From contig JBCFYV010011164.1 in NCBI GenBank assembly GCA_039000515.1, positions 31,507,433-31,571,432 of the forward strand: a stretch of 64,000 bases of DNA. Reading direction: 5' to 3'. Origin of the DNA: Timema cristinae. Its lineage: Eukaryota; Arthropoda; Insecta; Phasmatodea; Timematidae. The position numbers and the translations under genes are program-made. Positions 21,066-32,363 of this stretch are shown here, piece by piece; positions within the stretch are counted from its first letter, which is position 1, and each line of letters begins with the position of its first letter. The notes beneath the pieces are model-generated. The model saw only the letters and a program-made list of their open reading frames with translations. It did not search any database and was not told the DNA's origin.

Positions 21066-22790
21066 AAAAAGTGATGGAGGTTTACATGGCCGAATCAAAT
21101 CTAAGGTCTTTGCAGTAGGTAAGTACATCTTTGTTACGTTGGTATATTTACGAGAACCCAACCTCCTAAATCTTGTTAATACAAGACGTTAAACAATTAA
21201 CCCTTGGTAGTCTTCTTTTCTACTTTTCTAAACGGCCAATTATGGTTGACCTTAGTGTTCATTCATCGACCAAAAAAACCTGTTTATTAAAAGATTTAAA
21301 GAGTTCTTTAAAGAGTAATTGTCATCACGTGAGGTGTCTTTGGTGTACAGTATAACACTCTAGAAAGGGGAGGGGCTTAAAAATGGGCATCTTTATAAAC
21401 GGGACTTGGAACTAACACAGTGTTGCTAGGTAACTAACTACACCCCAAGCTACCGCGTAACTTATGACGCATTCACACGGTCATTGTTTTCATCCTTTTT
21501 TTTGTGAATCGTTAATGAAACCAACAAAATAAAATAATTTACAAAATAATTGTTTGTGTGTGAAACAATTCTGGGTATTTTAAAGTAACGTATGATTGTA
21601 TCTAGAAACAAATTAATTTAAAATCACTCACTCTCATACTATTTTTCAAAAACAAGGTATTTTTTTTTAAATTCTGTTTGAAAGACATGGCTTAGCTGTT
21701 CGATTGCTAATGTAAGACAATTTTTATCTCTTCTGAGCATGCGTTCGTATTTAAATATCGTTGACAAAAGGCCCTTCACTACTACCAAATTCTTGACAAG
21801 TTTTAACGATAGCTACTTGTTTTGCTAATAGTCACCAAAGTAGTTTGTTGTTCATACGATAATATCGTAGTTGACTTGTATTTAATTCAGTACTGAATTA
21901 ATAACAAAAACATCCTCTGTGTATATGCAGCATCAGGTAGATAGATAACACGACTCGAACTTGTCACATTGTAGTGGGGCTTTCTCAAGAGCATAGGAAG
22001 CTAATTTTTCTAGGGGGGAGGGGGGTCCGTTATAACATTTTACTACAACCTTAGCCAATACAAGTTTGTACAAGTACTTATGGACCCCCACCTGACCCCA
22101 AAGGTATTTATTACTTTTCAGGGGGCTTGGGACTCTCGAATCCCTCCATGGGTATTCTGTAGTTTGTAATAGTTGGGATTGAGATCAGTGAAACCATTTC
22201 ATCATAATTATATTAATAAATCAAAAATTTAAAAACAAATCATTATAGTTGAAAACTTACTTCACTGCCATCAAATGAAGAATGCAGTAAGTAACTGGAT
22301 ACGATATCTGGTTAAAACTTCTTGTTTCTAATATTCCTGTTAATTGGTCGTGATGGTCTCTTCAGGAAATGGAAGTGACGTGGAAATGGCTAAATTCACA
22401 CCGACCGTAATATATTACACTGCTTCCGCCATAAAAGCGTAAACAGAAGCGACCAACATCTTTTCTTTGCTACTATTTAAAACATCTCAGAAGTCTTGTT
22501 TCACAATGATTGTTTAACATAATTATTTTCTCAGGACTTTAAGCACCCAGTGCTTTCCTAAAGGAACCTTCCTTGTTCTCGAAGATCGGGTGAAAACCGG
22601 GCTCGCTGGCAGGGGAAGGCATTTTTATATTAAAGTTTGTACAGTATGGTTGGAATCCCGGTTTCCCCGTCATACCTACCAGGTCAGTTTTAAAAGGACA
22701 ATACCGGATTTTCATGTTAAGATTAAATTATTGCGGATTTTGATTCTCAAAATGGATATTTTAGATTCGTTTTAATACTCTCCTGCTCAC
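21066..22790. other. Unannotated stretch
   Basis: Mostly unique-looking. Contains GTTGCTAGGTAAC at 21422-21434 (see regulatory entry) and a G-rich patch near 22014-22025. Confidence 0.35.
21422..21434. promoter_or_regulatory. RFX X-box-like motif
   Basis: GTTGCT-A-GGTAAC fits the X-box pattern RYYNYY-N(1-3)-RRNRAC with a one-base spacer. No promoter or gene is identifiable beside it, so function is only a possibility. Confidence 0.25.
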
Positions 22791-22794
22791 ACTG

Positions 22795-23010
22795 GAACTC
22801 CCGTGGCCTAATATGCCAGGCTCCTTTGACGGAAAGGCCTAGGTTTGAGTCCTGGGGGAGGGGGGATGCACTGAAGGTAGTTTCACCAATTGATATTATA
22901 ATTGGGGGTTTTCCATCCCTTCTCCTTGCTAATGTGTATGCATTTAATCCAACCCGCCTTTATTACCTCTAGTCCTAAGATTAAGTCGTTAGTAACTATG
23001 GTGATGAGCG
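22795..23010 (+). mobile_element. SINE A-like, diverged
   Basis: 'CCCGTGGCCTAATATGCC' head, 'GGTTTGAGTCCTGGGGG' box B, 'TGCACTGAAGGTAGTTTCAC', then a decayed body. Confidence 0.55.
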
Positions 23011-23450
23011 TACAAATTCAAAATCAAAATTAAAAATACGTACTTGTGTGTTACACCCCCTTCTCCTCAACTGGACAAGGGCAGGTGAACACGTACAATA
23101 AGGTAAAGAGGGCATGAAAACAACAAGAAAATGAGTTAATTGCAGAAGAGCGTTAGGACCGCATATTTGTTGATAGGCCTATACTTGGACCTATTCAATC
23201 ATCTGCCGCCATGAACCCTTCTCAATCACCATCCACTACTATACCTAAAGACTCAAAAGGAACGGTACGAGAGTCTTTTGTTTGATCAGCCAAAATTACT
23301 TTGAACTTGTCGATGTAAATTAAAGATAGCGAGTCTAATAAATAAATATTTATTTGAGAATAGATTAACAATAATTATATATGTATATATGTGACTATAT
23401 ATATATAAGTAACAACAGATAGTTACAAGAGAATTACATAAAATAAAAAA

Positions 23451-23635
23451 GGGTTATGCCCATAACAATACTGAGGCGCTGTATCCATAGCAACCTTGTC
23501 CTAACGGTTACTTTTACAATGTAGCCATTACATAAACAAAAAAAAAGAGGTAAAGGGGTTATGCCCATAACTATACTGAGGCGCTGTATCCATAGCAACC
23601 TTATCCTAACAATTACATTCACTACGTAGCTTACA
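23451..23635 (+). repeat. Two-unit direct repeat, 105-base offset
   Basis: GGGTTATGCCCATAAC..ACTGAGGCGCTGTATCC..CATAGCAACCTT at 23451 recurs at 23556 with few changes for about 75 bases; the spacer carries poly(A). Confidence 0.9.
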
Positions 23636-23639
23636 GCCC

Positions 23640-24300
23640 CTTAACAGGCCTCAGCGGCAACCCGCAGTGCGCGCTTCATAGTTACAAAACATTGGCGTAT
23701 TACTTAAATGCCAACCCAAAAAAAAAGTAATATACTTATATTATTCTTAGCCCAAATTAATCCAGGCATTTCGCCTTGTAAAGGTAAGTTAAAGAAAAAT
23801 ATAAAAGGTCCCTCATAGTTTCAATCACGGGACAACAAGCCGGAAGGGCAAAACCCTGGCAATATATTTAACAAATTATATATAGCATTACGTCATATTA
23901 ATCTACGTACTTAGCCATTCTTACAATATTACAGAAAATGACAGATGAAAGTCGAAAGGAAATTTAGAATGTACTGGCCAAAAAGAGAATTTAGACCTAA
24001 CCTATAGTCTATTTAAAATATTCTTTAAATATTTTCCAAACAGTAAATTTTGAGTAGTACGGCCGAAATTTGAATTTATACCTTTGGGAATAATCCCATC
24101 CCGTGATGTGTGTCCAAGACACGGGCAAACCAAGAAGTCCGCTTAAGGCAAACGACATCAGATTATAAGCAATTTTTCTCTGAGAGGAGGGGAACATAGG
24201 GGAAGCCAAAAGAACATAGTAGAACATTCACATGAAACAGCGGGATTGGTGGTAAAGAACAAATAGGTCATTGGAGAGACGTCGGGAACATCACGTGATC
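23640..24300. other. Unannotated stretch
   Basis: Nothing recognised. Confidence 0.4.
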
Positions 24301-24318
24301 ACAGTCTGACCACTTCCC

Positions 24319-24470
24319 ATGGGGCAACGTGAGAAATGCCACGCTCACCACGCCACACCTCCACAGTCTATCAGTTACGCCTTTTCACTCGGGCGAGAAC
24401 AATGTACACGGGCCGGGATGTTTGTTGATGAGACTTCACACACGGAGACCGAGAAACGGGGCAGTTTTGG
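24319..24470 (+). other. GC-richer segment with donor-like GTGAGT; possible exon
   Basis: Starts ATGGGGCAACGTGAG; open for 61 codons in one frame and 63 in another; TTTTG/GTGAGTC at 24469 resembles a donor. No protein motif in either frame. A 9-base perfect hairpin (GTAACGTTG..CAACGTTAC, 24541-24566) lies downstream. I cannot tell exon from chance. Confidence 0.2.
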
Positions 24471-24569
24471 TGAGTCTTGTTATGTCCACTCTTCGTGGTT
24501 GTAGACTTGTGGTTATTTAACTCATATTTGCTTCTTGCTTGTAACGTTGATCTCAAGCAACGTTACACT

Positions 24570-25550
24570 TGACACAAATCAATTAAAGTAGCCTCGAAAG
24601 TGTGAGGTTCCGTAAATGTAGGTGTGCATTCACGGCACATATCACTGGAATGAGAGTAAAAAATTATAACTGTACAGGAAATGACGCGGGTAACTTAAAA
24701 ATCATTGTTAGACATCTTCTTATCCTATATATACGGATGAAACGGAAATTTGCGAATTGATTAGGAGGGATGAATGATTCGAGGCCACACGGTAAAAACT
24801 ACCATCGCAAGTTAAAAAAAAACAGGCAAAACTTGATAGTATGTTTTTAAATTCTAATAATAGACCACATACTTATTTTTATATTTATAAAATTAATTTT
24901 TTACTATGCAATTAAAACATCTTTTAGGTAGGTACTTTTATAACAAAGTGTACCTTCATTTTTTTTCCGGTTATTCAGTGTAGTTCGAAGTTTCAAGATG
25001 GGCCGGGGCCCGTTACACTAAAACTATCTAGTTGGCTGATGCCTCAACGCTACATCTATTCGACAGAAGCGTCGATTGGACTGGAAATATACCCTAATCC
25101 GCGTTTTACGATGGTGGTAAGTGATACAACAAAACGAACACTAGTTTAAAAATAAATAAATACACACTTGTGAGGTATGAAATTGATTTTTATACAGTCC
25201 TATTTCTTTTAGGAAGGGTGTCTTATAAAACACGAACATTTATATTTCAGCCAAAATTGACCATTTGGCATCTTAGTTGTGTTATATAATAATTATTGAT
25301 AATGTTTATCAAAAGTGACAGCTACAGATAGCGGAACCTGGCGTATTCATACGTGAGAGCCGATATGAAATTTGGACTATAGTTGCGAGTGGGGATGTGA
25401 GTTTGTAGGGGTGAGGATTTCTATTTGATATTGGGAAAATTTAGCTACAAGGCTTTGCATTATGGCTGATGGGAGATGTTTGGGTGCTTTATATGAGGTA
25501 GAATTTCCTTTTATTGGGATGGGAATATGTTATTAAAAAAATCCAGGTAC
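24570..25550. other. Unannotated stretch
   Basis: AT-rich. AAAAGTGACAGCTACAGATAG at 25312 recalls the G-type motif at 5706 but is too short to assign. Confidence 0.35.
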
Positions 25551-25569
25551 TTTGACGTTGCAACCGTGC

Positions 25570-25850
25570 CCGGAGTAGGTTGATTCGTTAGGTCTCTCTC
25601 TCTTCCTGCCAGAGGACCGGAAGTTGAGAAGATCCGCGGGACGAAGGTTGCTTGTGTTGTTGAAATGAAAGAAGGAAGGTGGGTGGGCGGCCGGCTGTCA
25701 CATCGCATGTCGCACTTTTCTCCTTGATGACGCCCGCGGGTGGTCTCGTTAGGAAGGTAGTGGGGGCGGGTTCTTGTAGAGAGGAAGAAAGTTCGTCTGC
25801 GCGGTCCATTGCGCCTTTTTCGGGGCTAGGCATTTCACAGATCTCATCAT
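25570..25850. other. GC/CpG-rich island, no assigned gene
   Basis: Clear rise in GC and CpG over its surroundings, with overlapping open frames on both strands (81 codons on the minus strand, 25588-25833; 72 on the plus, 25679-25897). No motif, splice or promoter element that I trust. It could be a promoter/first exon region or a decayed GC-rich repeat. Confidence 0.25.
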
Positions 25851-25870
25851 GGACTCACAAATATTTTTTA

Positions 25871-26429
25871 TTAGAACGGGAGAGGGGCTACTGGTAAGAT
25901 AATTTAACATTCTGTAAACCAGAATTCACGCCCATATAATTAATCTGATTTCAAACAAGACTTTCATTAGAACGCTTTCCGTTATTTGTGTGCTAGAACG
26001 TAGAAAGTACTATTTAAAAAAAAGGGGGAGAGGTGGAGGGGCCTAAGTATGAATTTTTTTTTAGAACCTTAGACCTATTGATAAAATCCAAATCGATCCT
26101 AAACTTTCATCACTCAGCTTAAGATTTCCTGCTGGGATTATGTTTCAGAACTTTATCTCCTTACGGTCGGACACGGTTCTTGGTGAGGTTTGGCAAATCT
26201 CTTTTGGAGGGTGGCTGAATAAAACTAACACAAATAATGACACCAGGATCACTAGCAACCACGATTTCCCGTTTATAATGGATTAAAAACAAGCCGCATC
26301 ATCCAACCTGATGATAAAATATCTTTCTTACATCCTCAAGTAGGATTGAACTATAAACAAGGCAGACTGTGAACGTTTCGAAGTTTGCCAAGATACTACA
26401 CAATACAGTCAAGGCCGTCCACGCTGACA
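25871..26429. other. Unannotated stretch
   Basis: Nothing recognised. Confidence 0.4.
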
Positions 26430-26707
26430 GCTAGGACTGGCTGATCTAGAATGTTGGCTGGGTTAGATGTTGGACTGGCTGGTCTAGGAATGTTGCTGGG
26501 ATCTAGGAATGTGACTGGTGATCTAGGATGATGCTGTGGACTGGCTGGTTCTGTTAGGAATGTCGGGACATGGCTGTGAATTCTTAGGAATGTCGGACTG
26601 GCTGATCTAGGAATGTCGGACTCTGATCTGATTCGAGGGCATGTCGGACTGGCTGATCTAGGATGTCGGACTGGCTGGATATAGGAATGTCGGACTGGCT
26701 GGATCTG
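26430..26707 (+). repeat. Irregular ~24-base tandem repeat
   Basis: Core GGACTGGCTGATCTAGGAATGT repeated about 11 times with many indels and substitutions; the three last units are the most regular. The irregularity may be real decay or uncorrected long-read error. Confidence 0.85.
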
Positions 26708-26880
26708 GAGTATAATGTATGCTAGCCCGAACTATTACTTAGGTTTATTCTGTTACCATTTTTCTCAGCTTGTTATTTGAGTCGAGATACAAGCAGAACC
26801 GGTGCAACGCATCCATTCACACGGGGTGGAAAGATGTAATGCAGAGGTCACAAATATTGGCTCATTCTTTTACTGTCTTA

Positions 26881-27425
26881 ACCGCTTTGGTGGTCGATTA
26901 GCCTAAGGCAGGGGTCGGCAATAAGTCGATTGTGGTCGACTGGTTGATCTAGTATCTTTCAGTCGATCACGTTATGAAAACTACATCGTTCCGAAAATGC
27001 ATGCTTACCTCGCACTATCACACTATGGTACATCTTATAAGATAGTCATAGTATAATCCATCAAAGTAAGACCACTTCCTTTCAGGGGAAACTAAGTGTA
27101 CATTTTATTTATTTTATGTATTAGAGGAAATATTGAATTAATGAATAAATACAAGATGCATAGAACAAAAGGAATTATAAGTATAGTGGAGGGAGGGTGA
27201 TCGTGGTAATCTTTGATGAATGTAAAAGTCAATCGGAGCCCTTAAAGGTTGCTGACCTAAGTTCTAAGGCGTAACTTTCGCAATAGACTGGACTGTCAAT
27301 GATTCGGGTGTAGTGACGGTGTTTTTAACTAAATGGTTTTACTCTTCATCGTGCTTCCTCGTCACTACCCCATTAGTGCGAATAACTTTTATCTCGGATG
27401 GTTAGTAAGACACGAAGCACGAAAA
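26881..27425 (+). mobile_element. SINE A interrupted by a hAT element
   Basis: Head 'CGCTTTGGTGGTCGATTAGCC' to TAAGG at 26908, then resumes after 27262 with 'TTCTAAGGCGTAACTTTCGC', 'AATAGACTGGACTGTCAATG', body 'CCCCATTAGTGCGAATAAC' and tail GGTTAGTAAGACACGAAGC. Removing the insert restores a normal A head. Confidence 0.8.
26909..27261 (+). mobile_element. hAT-like MITE nested in SINE A
   Basis: Left CAGGGGTCGGCAATAAG, right AAGGTTGCTGACCTAAG (reverse complement CTTAGGTCAGCAACCTT). Flanks GCCTAAGG and TTCTAAGG agree at 6 of 8 and, in the uninterrupted SINE, this motif occurs once. 353 bases, no coding. Confidence 0.75.
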
Positions 27426-27477
27426 GGGGAGAGTGAAACCTAACTCTCTTTTCCTATTCGAAGTACTCTCGTGCTAT

Positions 27478-27699
27478 TTTAGGCAACTACTCGTAGAATG
27501 GGGAGCGTCTAATTTACGAGTACTACTAATGAAGAGGGGCGAACCCTGGTGGTCGTGCATTGGATCACCAAGTCGGGACGTCCACAGAGAGAAGAGACCG
27601 GACACGACTCGCTTGCCCCAAGAAGCGCAAAAACAACTCGTTTTCACGAATACTCCTTGGCCCATCCCAGTGACCGACTTTGAGATTCAAGTTTATTAG
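27478..27699 (+). other. Coding-like open frame, unrecognised
   Basis: After an acceptor-like CTATTTTAG at ~27481, a frame stays open to a TAG ending at 27699 (about 70 residues, ending ..FEIQVY) with GC above its surroundings. The peptide shows no motif I know. Could be a terminal exon or chance; it is separated from any other exon candidate by tens of kb and phase does not match the 4021 exon directly. Confidence 0.2.
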
Positions 27700-28000
27700 A
27701 AAAAGTATATTGATATAATTTAATGTCTAATCCTTAGTTATATTTGATAGTTTTCAAACTCAATTTTATTTGCGGTCTAAATTTTGTTTAAAACTTAAAA
27801 ACACACACAGAGATATGTTACTTATTACTCATACCGCGGTATCGTACTCTTCAATAAAAGAAAAGATGGCAAAGGGGCATGAAAACTTTCCCACTAATGC
27901 AGATTTAATAGAAGCTAGGTAATAAACTATAAAAAGAAACAATAACTTTTAAAATTTAACAAACTCTGAAATATATAACTACGCTGATTCAAGTTTTATA
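27700..28000. other. Unannotated stretch
   Basis: AT-rich, nothing recognised. Confidence 0.4.
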
Positions 28001-28002
28001 AA

Positions 28003-28190
28003 CCCGCTTCGGTGGTTTTAGACCTCCTCTCAATTGAATAAAGTATTGTTTACTTGGAGATATGGGTTTGTGTCCTGGTCGGGTACACTGAGAACGTTTT
28101 TTTCTTAACTTTTTTTACCATGCTCCTTTCCACGCAAATTCAGATACATTTCATATCATTGTACCTTCCTATTCCCTACTACATAATAAA
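28003..28190 (+). mobile_element. SINE A
   Basis: 'CGCTTCGGTGGTTTTAGACC' head, 'GGGTTTGTGTCCTGGTCGGG' (box B decayed), 'TTTCCACGCAAATTCAGATAC' body; tail lost. Confidence 0.65.
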
Positions 28191-28197
28191 GGTTTCA

Positions 28198-28256
28198 CCA
28201 TCTACGTAACGTAACGTTACTACTCGAGCAAAACAAAGACAAAGAATTTGGTAATG
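28198..28256 (-). mobile_element. MITE family F fragment
   Basis: 'ACGTAACGTAACGTTAC', then 'TACTCGAGCAAAACAAAGAC' and 'AAAGAATTTGG' matches 2112-2156 of copy F1 in the same orientation. Confidence 0.6.
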
Positions 28257-28512
28257 TTTGAAAACAAATTGCTGAGTCAAATGGAACTCAATAAGTGAGC
28301 ATCATATTAAATAATATTAATATGAGCTTTAATTAGTTTCGTCTTACAAAAAGGTAAATTAACAGGTGGATAGTGGTGGACGGGGGGGGGGGGGAGGGTG
28401 TAATGGACGATGGGGGCGATCCACTCCTTTATTTCCCCTCCCCTCGTCCTGCATAGAAAATAATCAAAGGTATTGAAACCAATACCCTTAATGTTATAAA
28501 GTATGACTGACC

Positions 28513-29051
28513 AACATCGCCCTCGACCTATCTCCTACATGGCCTAGTCAATAACTTTCCAAACATCGCCCTCGACCTATCTCCTACATGGCCTAGTCAA
28601 TAACTTTCCAAACATCGCCCTCGACCTATCTCCTACATGGCCTAGTCAATAACTTTCCAAACATCGCCCTCGACCTATCTCCTACATGGCCTAGTCAATA
28701 ACTTTCCAAACATCGCCCTCGACCTATCTCCTACATGGCCTAGTCAATAACTTTCCAAACATCGCCCTCGACCTATCTCCTATATGGCCTAGTCAATAAC
28801 TCTCCAAACATCGCCCTCGACCTATCTCCTACATGGCCTAGTAAATAACTCTCCCAACATCACCCTCGACCTATCTCCTACATGGCCTAGTCACTAACTC
28901 TCCCAACATCGCCCTCGTTCTATCTCCACTATGGCCTAGTAAATAACTCTCCAAACATCACCCTCGACCTATCTCCTACATGGCCTAGTCAATAACTCTC
29001 CAAACATCACCCTCGACCTATCTCCTACATGGCCTAGTCAATAACTCTCCA
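28513..29051 (+). repeat. 49-bp tandem repeat, eleven units
   Basis: Units begin AACATCGCCCTCGACCTATC every 49 bases from 28513 to 29003. The first five or six are almost identical; the later ones drift (ATCACC for ATCGCC, CTCTCC for CTTTCC). Units abut with no spacers. Confidence 0.97.
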
Positions 29052-29578
29052 AACTTAGCTCTAATAGGCAGAGGAGCAAGTGGCTTAGAATTAAGACCCT
29101 TCAGTAAGTTTAGTATGATAACCTATTATATATATTAAAATTTAAAAAAATCTACTAAAACCTAGACCCTACTAAAACATCCTAGTCTTATGTACATATT
29201 TATTACTTTTATTGCGACGGTTACTTTTTGTTTCCTGTTTTTTTTTAATTAAAATTACAATTGTATTAATCAAAATTGTGTTTTTTTATATATGTTATAT
29301 TTTTATTATGATTATTAATTAAAATTATATTTATAAACTATCAATATTATTATTAAAATTATTATAAATTAAAATATTTATTAATTAATATTATTAAATC
29401 TATACCGATAGCCCCCTCGACGACAAGCCCTGGTTTCGTCCTTGGGCAGGATCTGGTTGTTGTGTTCGAATAGGAAATTAAGCGATGATAAAACCAAATC
29501 ACCATCCCCTGTGAAGGAAATAGCGCCCCACTTTGGCAGTGTCCCCGGTGAAACTCGGCAGCCTCGATGCACTATAAT
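29052..29578. other. Unannotated AT-rich stretch
   Basis: Very AT-rich 29110-29400, then a GC-richer patch 29400-29575 without assigned function. Confidence 0.4.
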
Positions 29579-29591
29579 CAATATTAAAGTG

Positions 29592-29867
29592 GGTGACCTG
29601 GTGGTCTAGGGGTAAGGTGTCTGACTTCTGTGCGGGCGGCCGGGTTCAATCCTCGGTCCCGGCACAGATTTATCCGATTACCAAACCCTTCCTTCACCTC
29701 TGACAAGACATCTTGTGAATGTGGGAATGCCAGGCCTCCACCGTGGTTCGGATTCCACGTTAAACTGTAGGTCCTTCATTTCATCTCACAATCACCCTAC
29801 CATTACACATTAGCGTAAGTGCGTATAACCCGAACGGGTAGTAAGACGCGGTGCTAATAATAATAAT
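29592..29867 (+). mobile_element. SINE B, full length with 12-base target duplication
   Basis: Reference copy of the family. tRNA-like head: box A-like TGGTCTAGGGGTAAGGTG and box B GGGTTCAATCCTCGG, closed by CCGGCACAG. Body 'CCAAACCCTTCCTTCACCTC', 'CACCGTGGTTCGGATTCCAC', 'ACCATTACACATTAGCG'; tail hairpin ACCCGAACGGGT and 'AGTAAGACGCGGTGCT(AAT)n'. Exact duplication AATATTAAAGTG at 29580-29591 and 29868-29879. Confidence 0.92.
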
Positions 29868-29879
29868 AATATTAAAGTG

Positions 29880-30345
29880 AGCGTATTCATGATTCTAATT
29901 AGTTGAGTTAATTAATTCTAATAATTTATTTTAGAAATTTCGGTGTATGGTTTCCCATTTACGTTATTAGAAGGAAGGGAATAAAGGATTGGCTGATATT
30001 GGATGTTGCCATCTGTCAGAGTTACACCTAATTGAAGAGATAAATCACACGGATTTTTTTTTATAAACAAAGCAGGTCTCAAGCTTCAAAACAACTAAAT
30101 CAATCCTTAAAAGCTATTTTAGAATTTTCTGTTGTGACCTCGTTTAACAAAAATGTATTTGTTTGTATTTGATTTTAGAGATGCGACATTTCGCGTGAAA
30201 TGTGTTTTAAAATGAGTTAATTTAACTCTGTTGTGAACTATTTTAAAATCGTTAAACTTAAAATGAAATATTTTTTAATCCTTTAGGTCTTGTTCACCTT
30301 CATTGTTTTCTCCTTGATCTTGGTGTAACAAACTACCCATCAGTA
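29880..30345. other. Unannotated AT-rich stretch
   Basis: Nothing recognised. Confidence 0.4.
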
Positions 30346-30349
30346 CTCT

Positions 30350-30540
30350 CTAAATATTTACACTATTGGGGTAAATAGAAGGAAATTTGAGTTTAGATTA
30401 AATTACTCTTATTGGAATGCAGGTTTTGGGGATAACTATTTTGAGAAAACTTAAGCTCCAGCACATCAGGTTGTAATTTAAACCTTGACCTCCCCATCAC
30501 TGGCAAACAAGACAAGATGAGACTGACGTCTATGACTGCG
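30350..30540 (-). mobile_element. SINE D
   Basis: 'TTTACACTATTGGGG' tail side, 'AACCTTGACCTCCCCATCAC' box B region, 'CAAACAAGACAAGATGAGAC' and 'GACGTCTATGACTG' head. Confidence 0.7.
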
Positions 30541-30614
30541 TCTACGACTTAAATAAAAACATGTTTGGCCCAATTGTTACAAAAGGCTTGAACAAAGAGT
30601 AAGTCTCCTAAGAG

Positions 30615-30750
30615 ACATGTATTTGCACTAATATAGAGAAAGGATGGGGAAATTGAAGTAATAAATCACAAATGGAAAATCACCTCTAGTGCTCCCAGCC
30701 TAGGTTCAAATCTCGACCATCCTCTTAATCAGCAACGAAGCATGAGAGCC
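30615..30750 (-). mobile_element. SINE D, decayed
   Basis: 'TTGCACTAATATAGAGAAAG' and 'CAGCCTAGGTTCAAATCTCG' keep the body and box B in order; the head is unrecognisable. Confidence 0.45.
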
Positions 30751-30759
30751 TGCCATCTT

Positions 30760-31670
30760 AGACAACATGAACACAAGCACGTGAGATCTAACTAGATCCT
30801 GGATATTTGTGTTGTAATTTATTTTATTCCTGCTAGTTAGAAATGTGAAAAGCGAAAAGTCGGTGAATTGGGTTGTTTGGGACTGTATTTTCACTTTTGA
30901 ATTTAAATGTTTTACTGAATTCTATATATTTTCGAAGATATTACATACAATTAGACATTTTGCTTGTTTTATTATTGTGGTATTATTTTTATATTTTTTT
31001 CTTGGGGGAAATTACTTTTAGATGATGTCTACTACTAATTTTCAGGAATACTGTACTTTCATAAAAGAATGTATCCATTGAAGGTATGATAGTGAGTAAA
31101 ATCCAAGTCATGTATGCTGGCTTGTCATAGAACATTACAGTTGGCGTAACTTAGCTTTGTGGCTGGCCTTTATCTTATTGTGAAGGAGAGATAATAATAG
31201 CCTCAGCGTTTCGACTCTTACGCGGTATGTCAATTTGTAAACACAAGTTGACAAGTTTTCAAGTTGTAAAAACCATATTTCTTGGATTTGATTAGCTTAT
31301 TTTCCCGTTTTCCTTAGGTTATGAGAAGAAATTGATATAAAGTGGCAAGGCTAAAAACAAATGATAATAAAGGAACCCAAATTCAATCAAGGGAAATGTC
31401 CCAGTAATTTGAAGTTTGTTCTACGTGTCGTATTATTGTGACAGTCTTTTGAAAAGCAAATAAGACCACGCTATACGTGTAGTTGTAATATTAATACATG
31501 CTAATATGTATGTATACCAAAAATTTAACCTCGGATCGATAAAAATAATTCTAGTAAACTGACTTTAGAAAATCTGGAGTGGTCTGGCGTGCATTTGTTT
31601 TCAAAGAGCAGGCAACAATGGAAGTTTCATTGAAAGTTTGTTGTGTTTATATGATTTCTAAAGTCACTTA
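30760..31670. other. Unannotated AT-rich stretch
   Basis: Nothing recognised. Confidence 0.4.
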
Positions 31671-31680
31671 TATTCACTTA

Positions 31681-32210
31681 AGGCCACATTACACGCAACA
31701 ACTTCCCCATGGGCTTTCTCGTAGGGAAGTTGGTGTGTAGAGTGGAGGAAGACCATATCGACTTCCCCATGAATATCCGAATGGTTGGCTACTTTTAAGA
31801 AGCCCATGGGGAAGTTGGTGCGTCTAATAGCAGCTTGGGCTTCACGTCAACTTATTATATTGCGCATGCACTGGTCTCCATTATCAACTGTTTTCCTGCA
31901 GGTTCTTAACAGTGTCTATAACTGCAGTTATTGTTTTCTTGTTGCTAAGGGGTAAATATTGTAGTTTTGTGCTTGTTCATTTTTCTTAAACCTGACTGAA
32001 TAGCATTGTTACACTAAGGAGTTTTTAAGTAATTGACGTTTATAAGAAACTATACAATGTTTTCCAAGACTCCACCCACCAATAGACCTACTCTTAGAGA
32101 AAACGACGGGGAAGCTGCAACGTGTAATAGCTATCGACCTTCAATAACTTACTAACGAGGAAGCACATCTCAAGAAGCCAATGGGGAAGTCGTTACGTGT
32201 AATGCGGCCT
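31681..32210 (+). mobile_element. Harbinger-like MITE with TTA duplication
   Basis: Left AGGCCACATTACACGCAACA..CTTCCCCATGGGCTT; the right end is its reverse complement, ..AAGCCAATGGGGAAG..ACGTGTAATGCGGCCT, with about five mismatches in 37. TTA flanks both sides (31678-31680, 32211-32213), as is usual for PIF/Harbinger. CTTCCCCAT and GGGGAAGTTGGTG subterminal copies occur at 31761 and 31808. 530 bases, no coding. Confidence 0.75.
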
Positions 32211-32363
32211 TTATATAATGCTGTATTTTATTAGAAGTCTTTAATGGAGTATTCCAGAACGTTCCTTATGGATGGCACCATATACTCTCAACAAAAATCT
32301 CATTTACAAGCTGTAAAAATATATTTAAAGGTAAGGTGGGTCAAGTCATTGACACTACTTGGA

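Noticed and set aside
25588..25833. 81-codon minus frame as a gene
   Set aside because: Overlapping open frames on both strands of a GC-rich island make it uninformative; kept only as an island.
28513..29051. Regular array that might be read as CRISPR
   Set aside because: Units abut with no unique spacers, and the setting is eukaryotic. The same holds for the 53-bp array.
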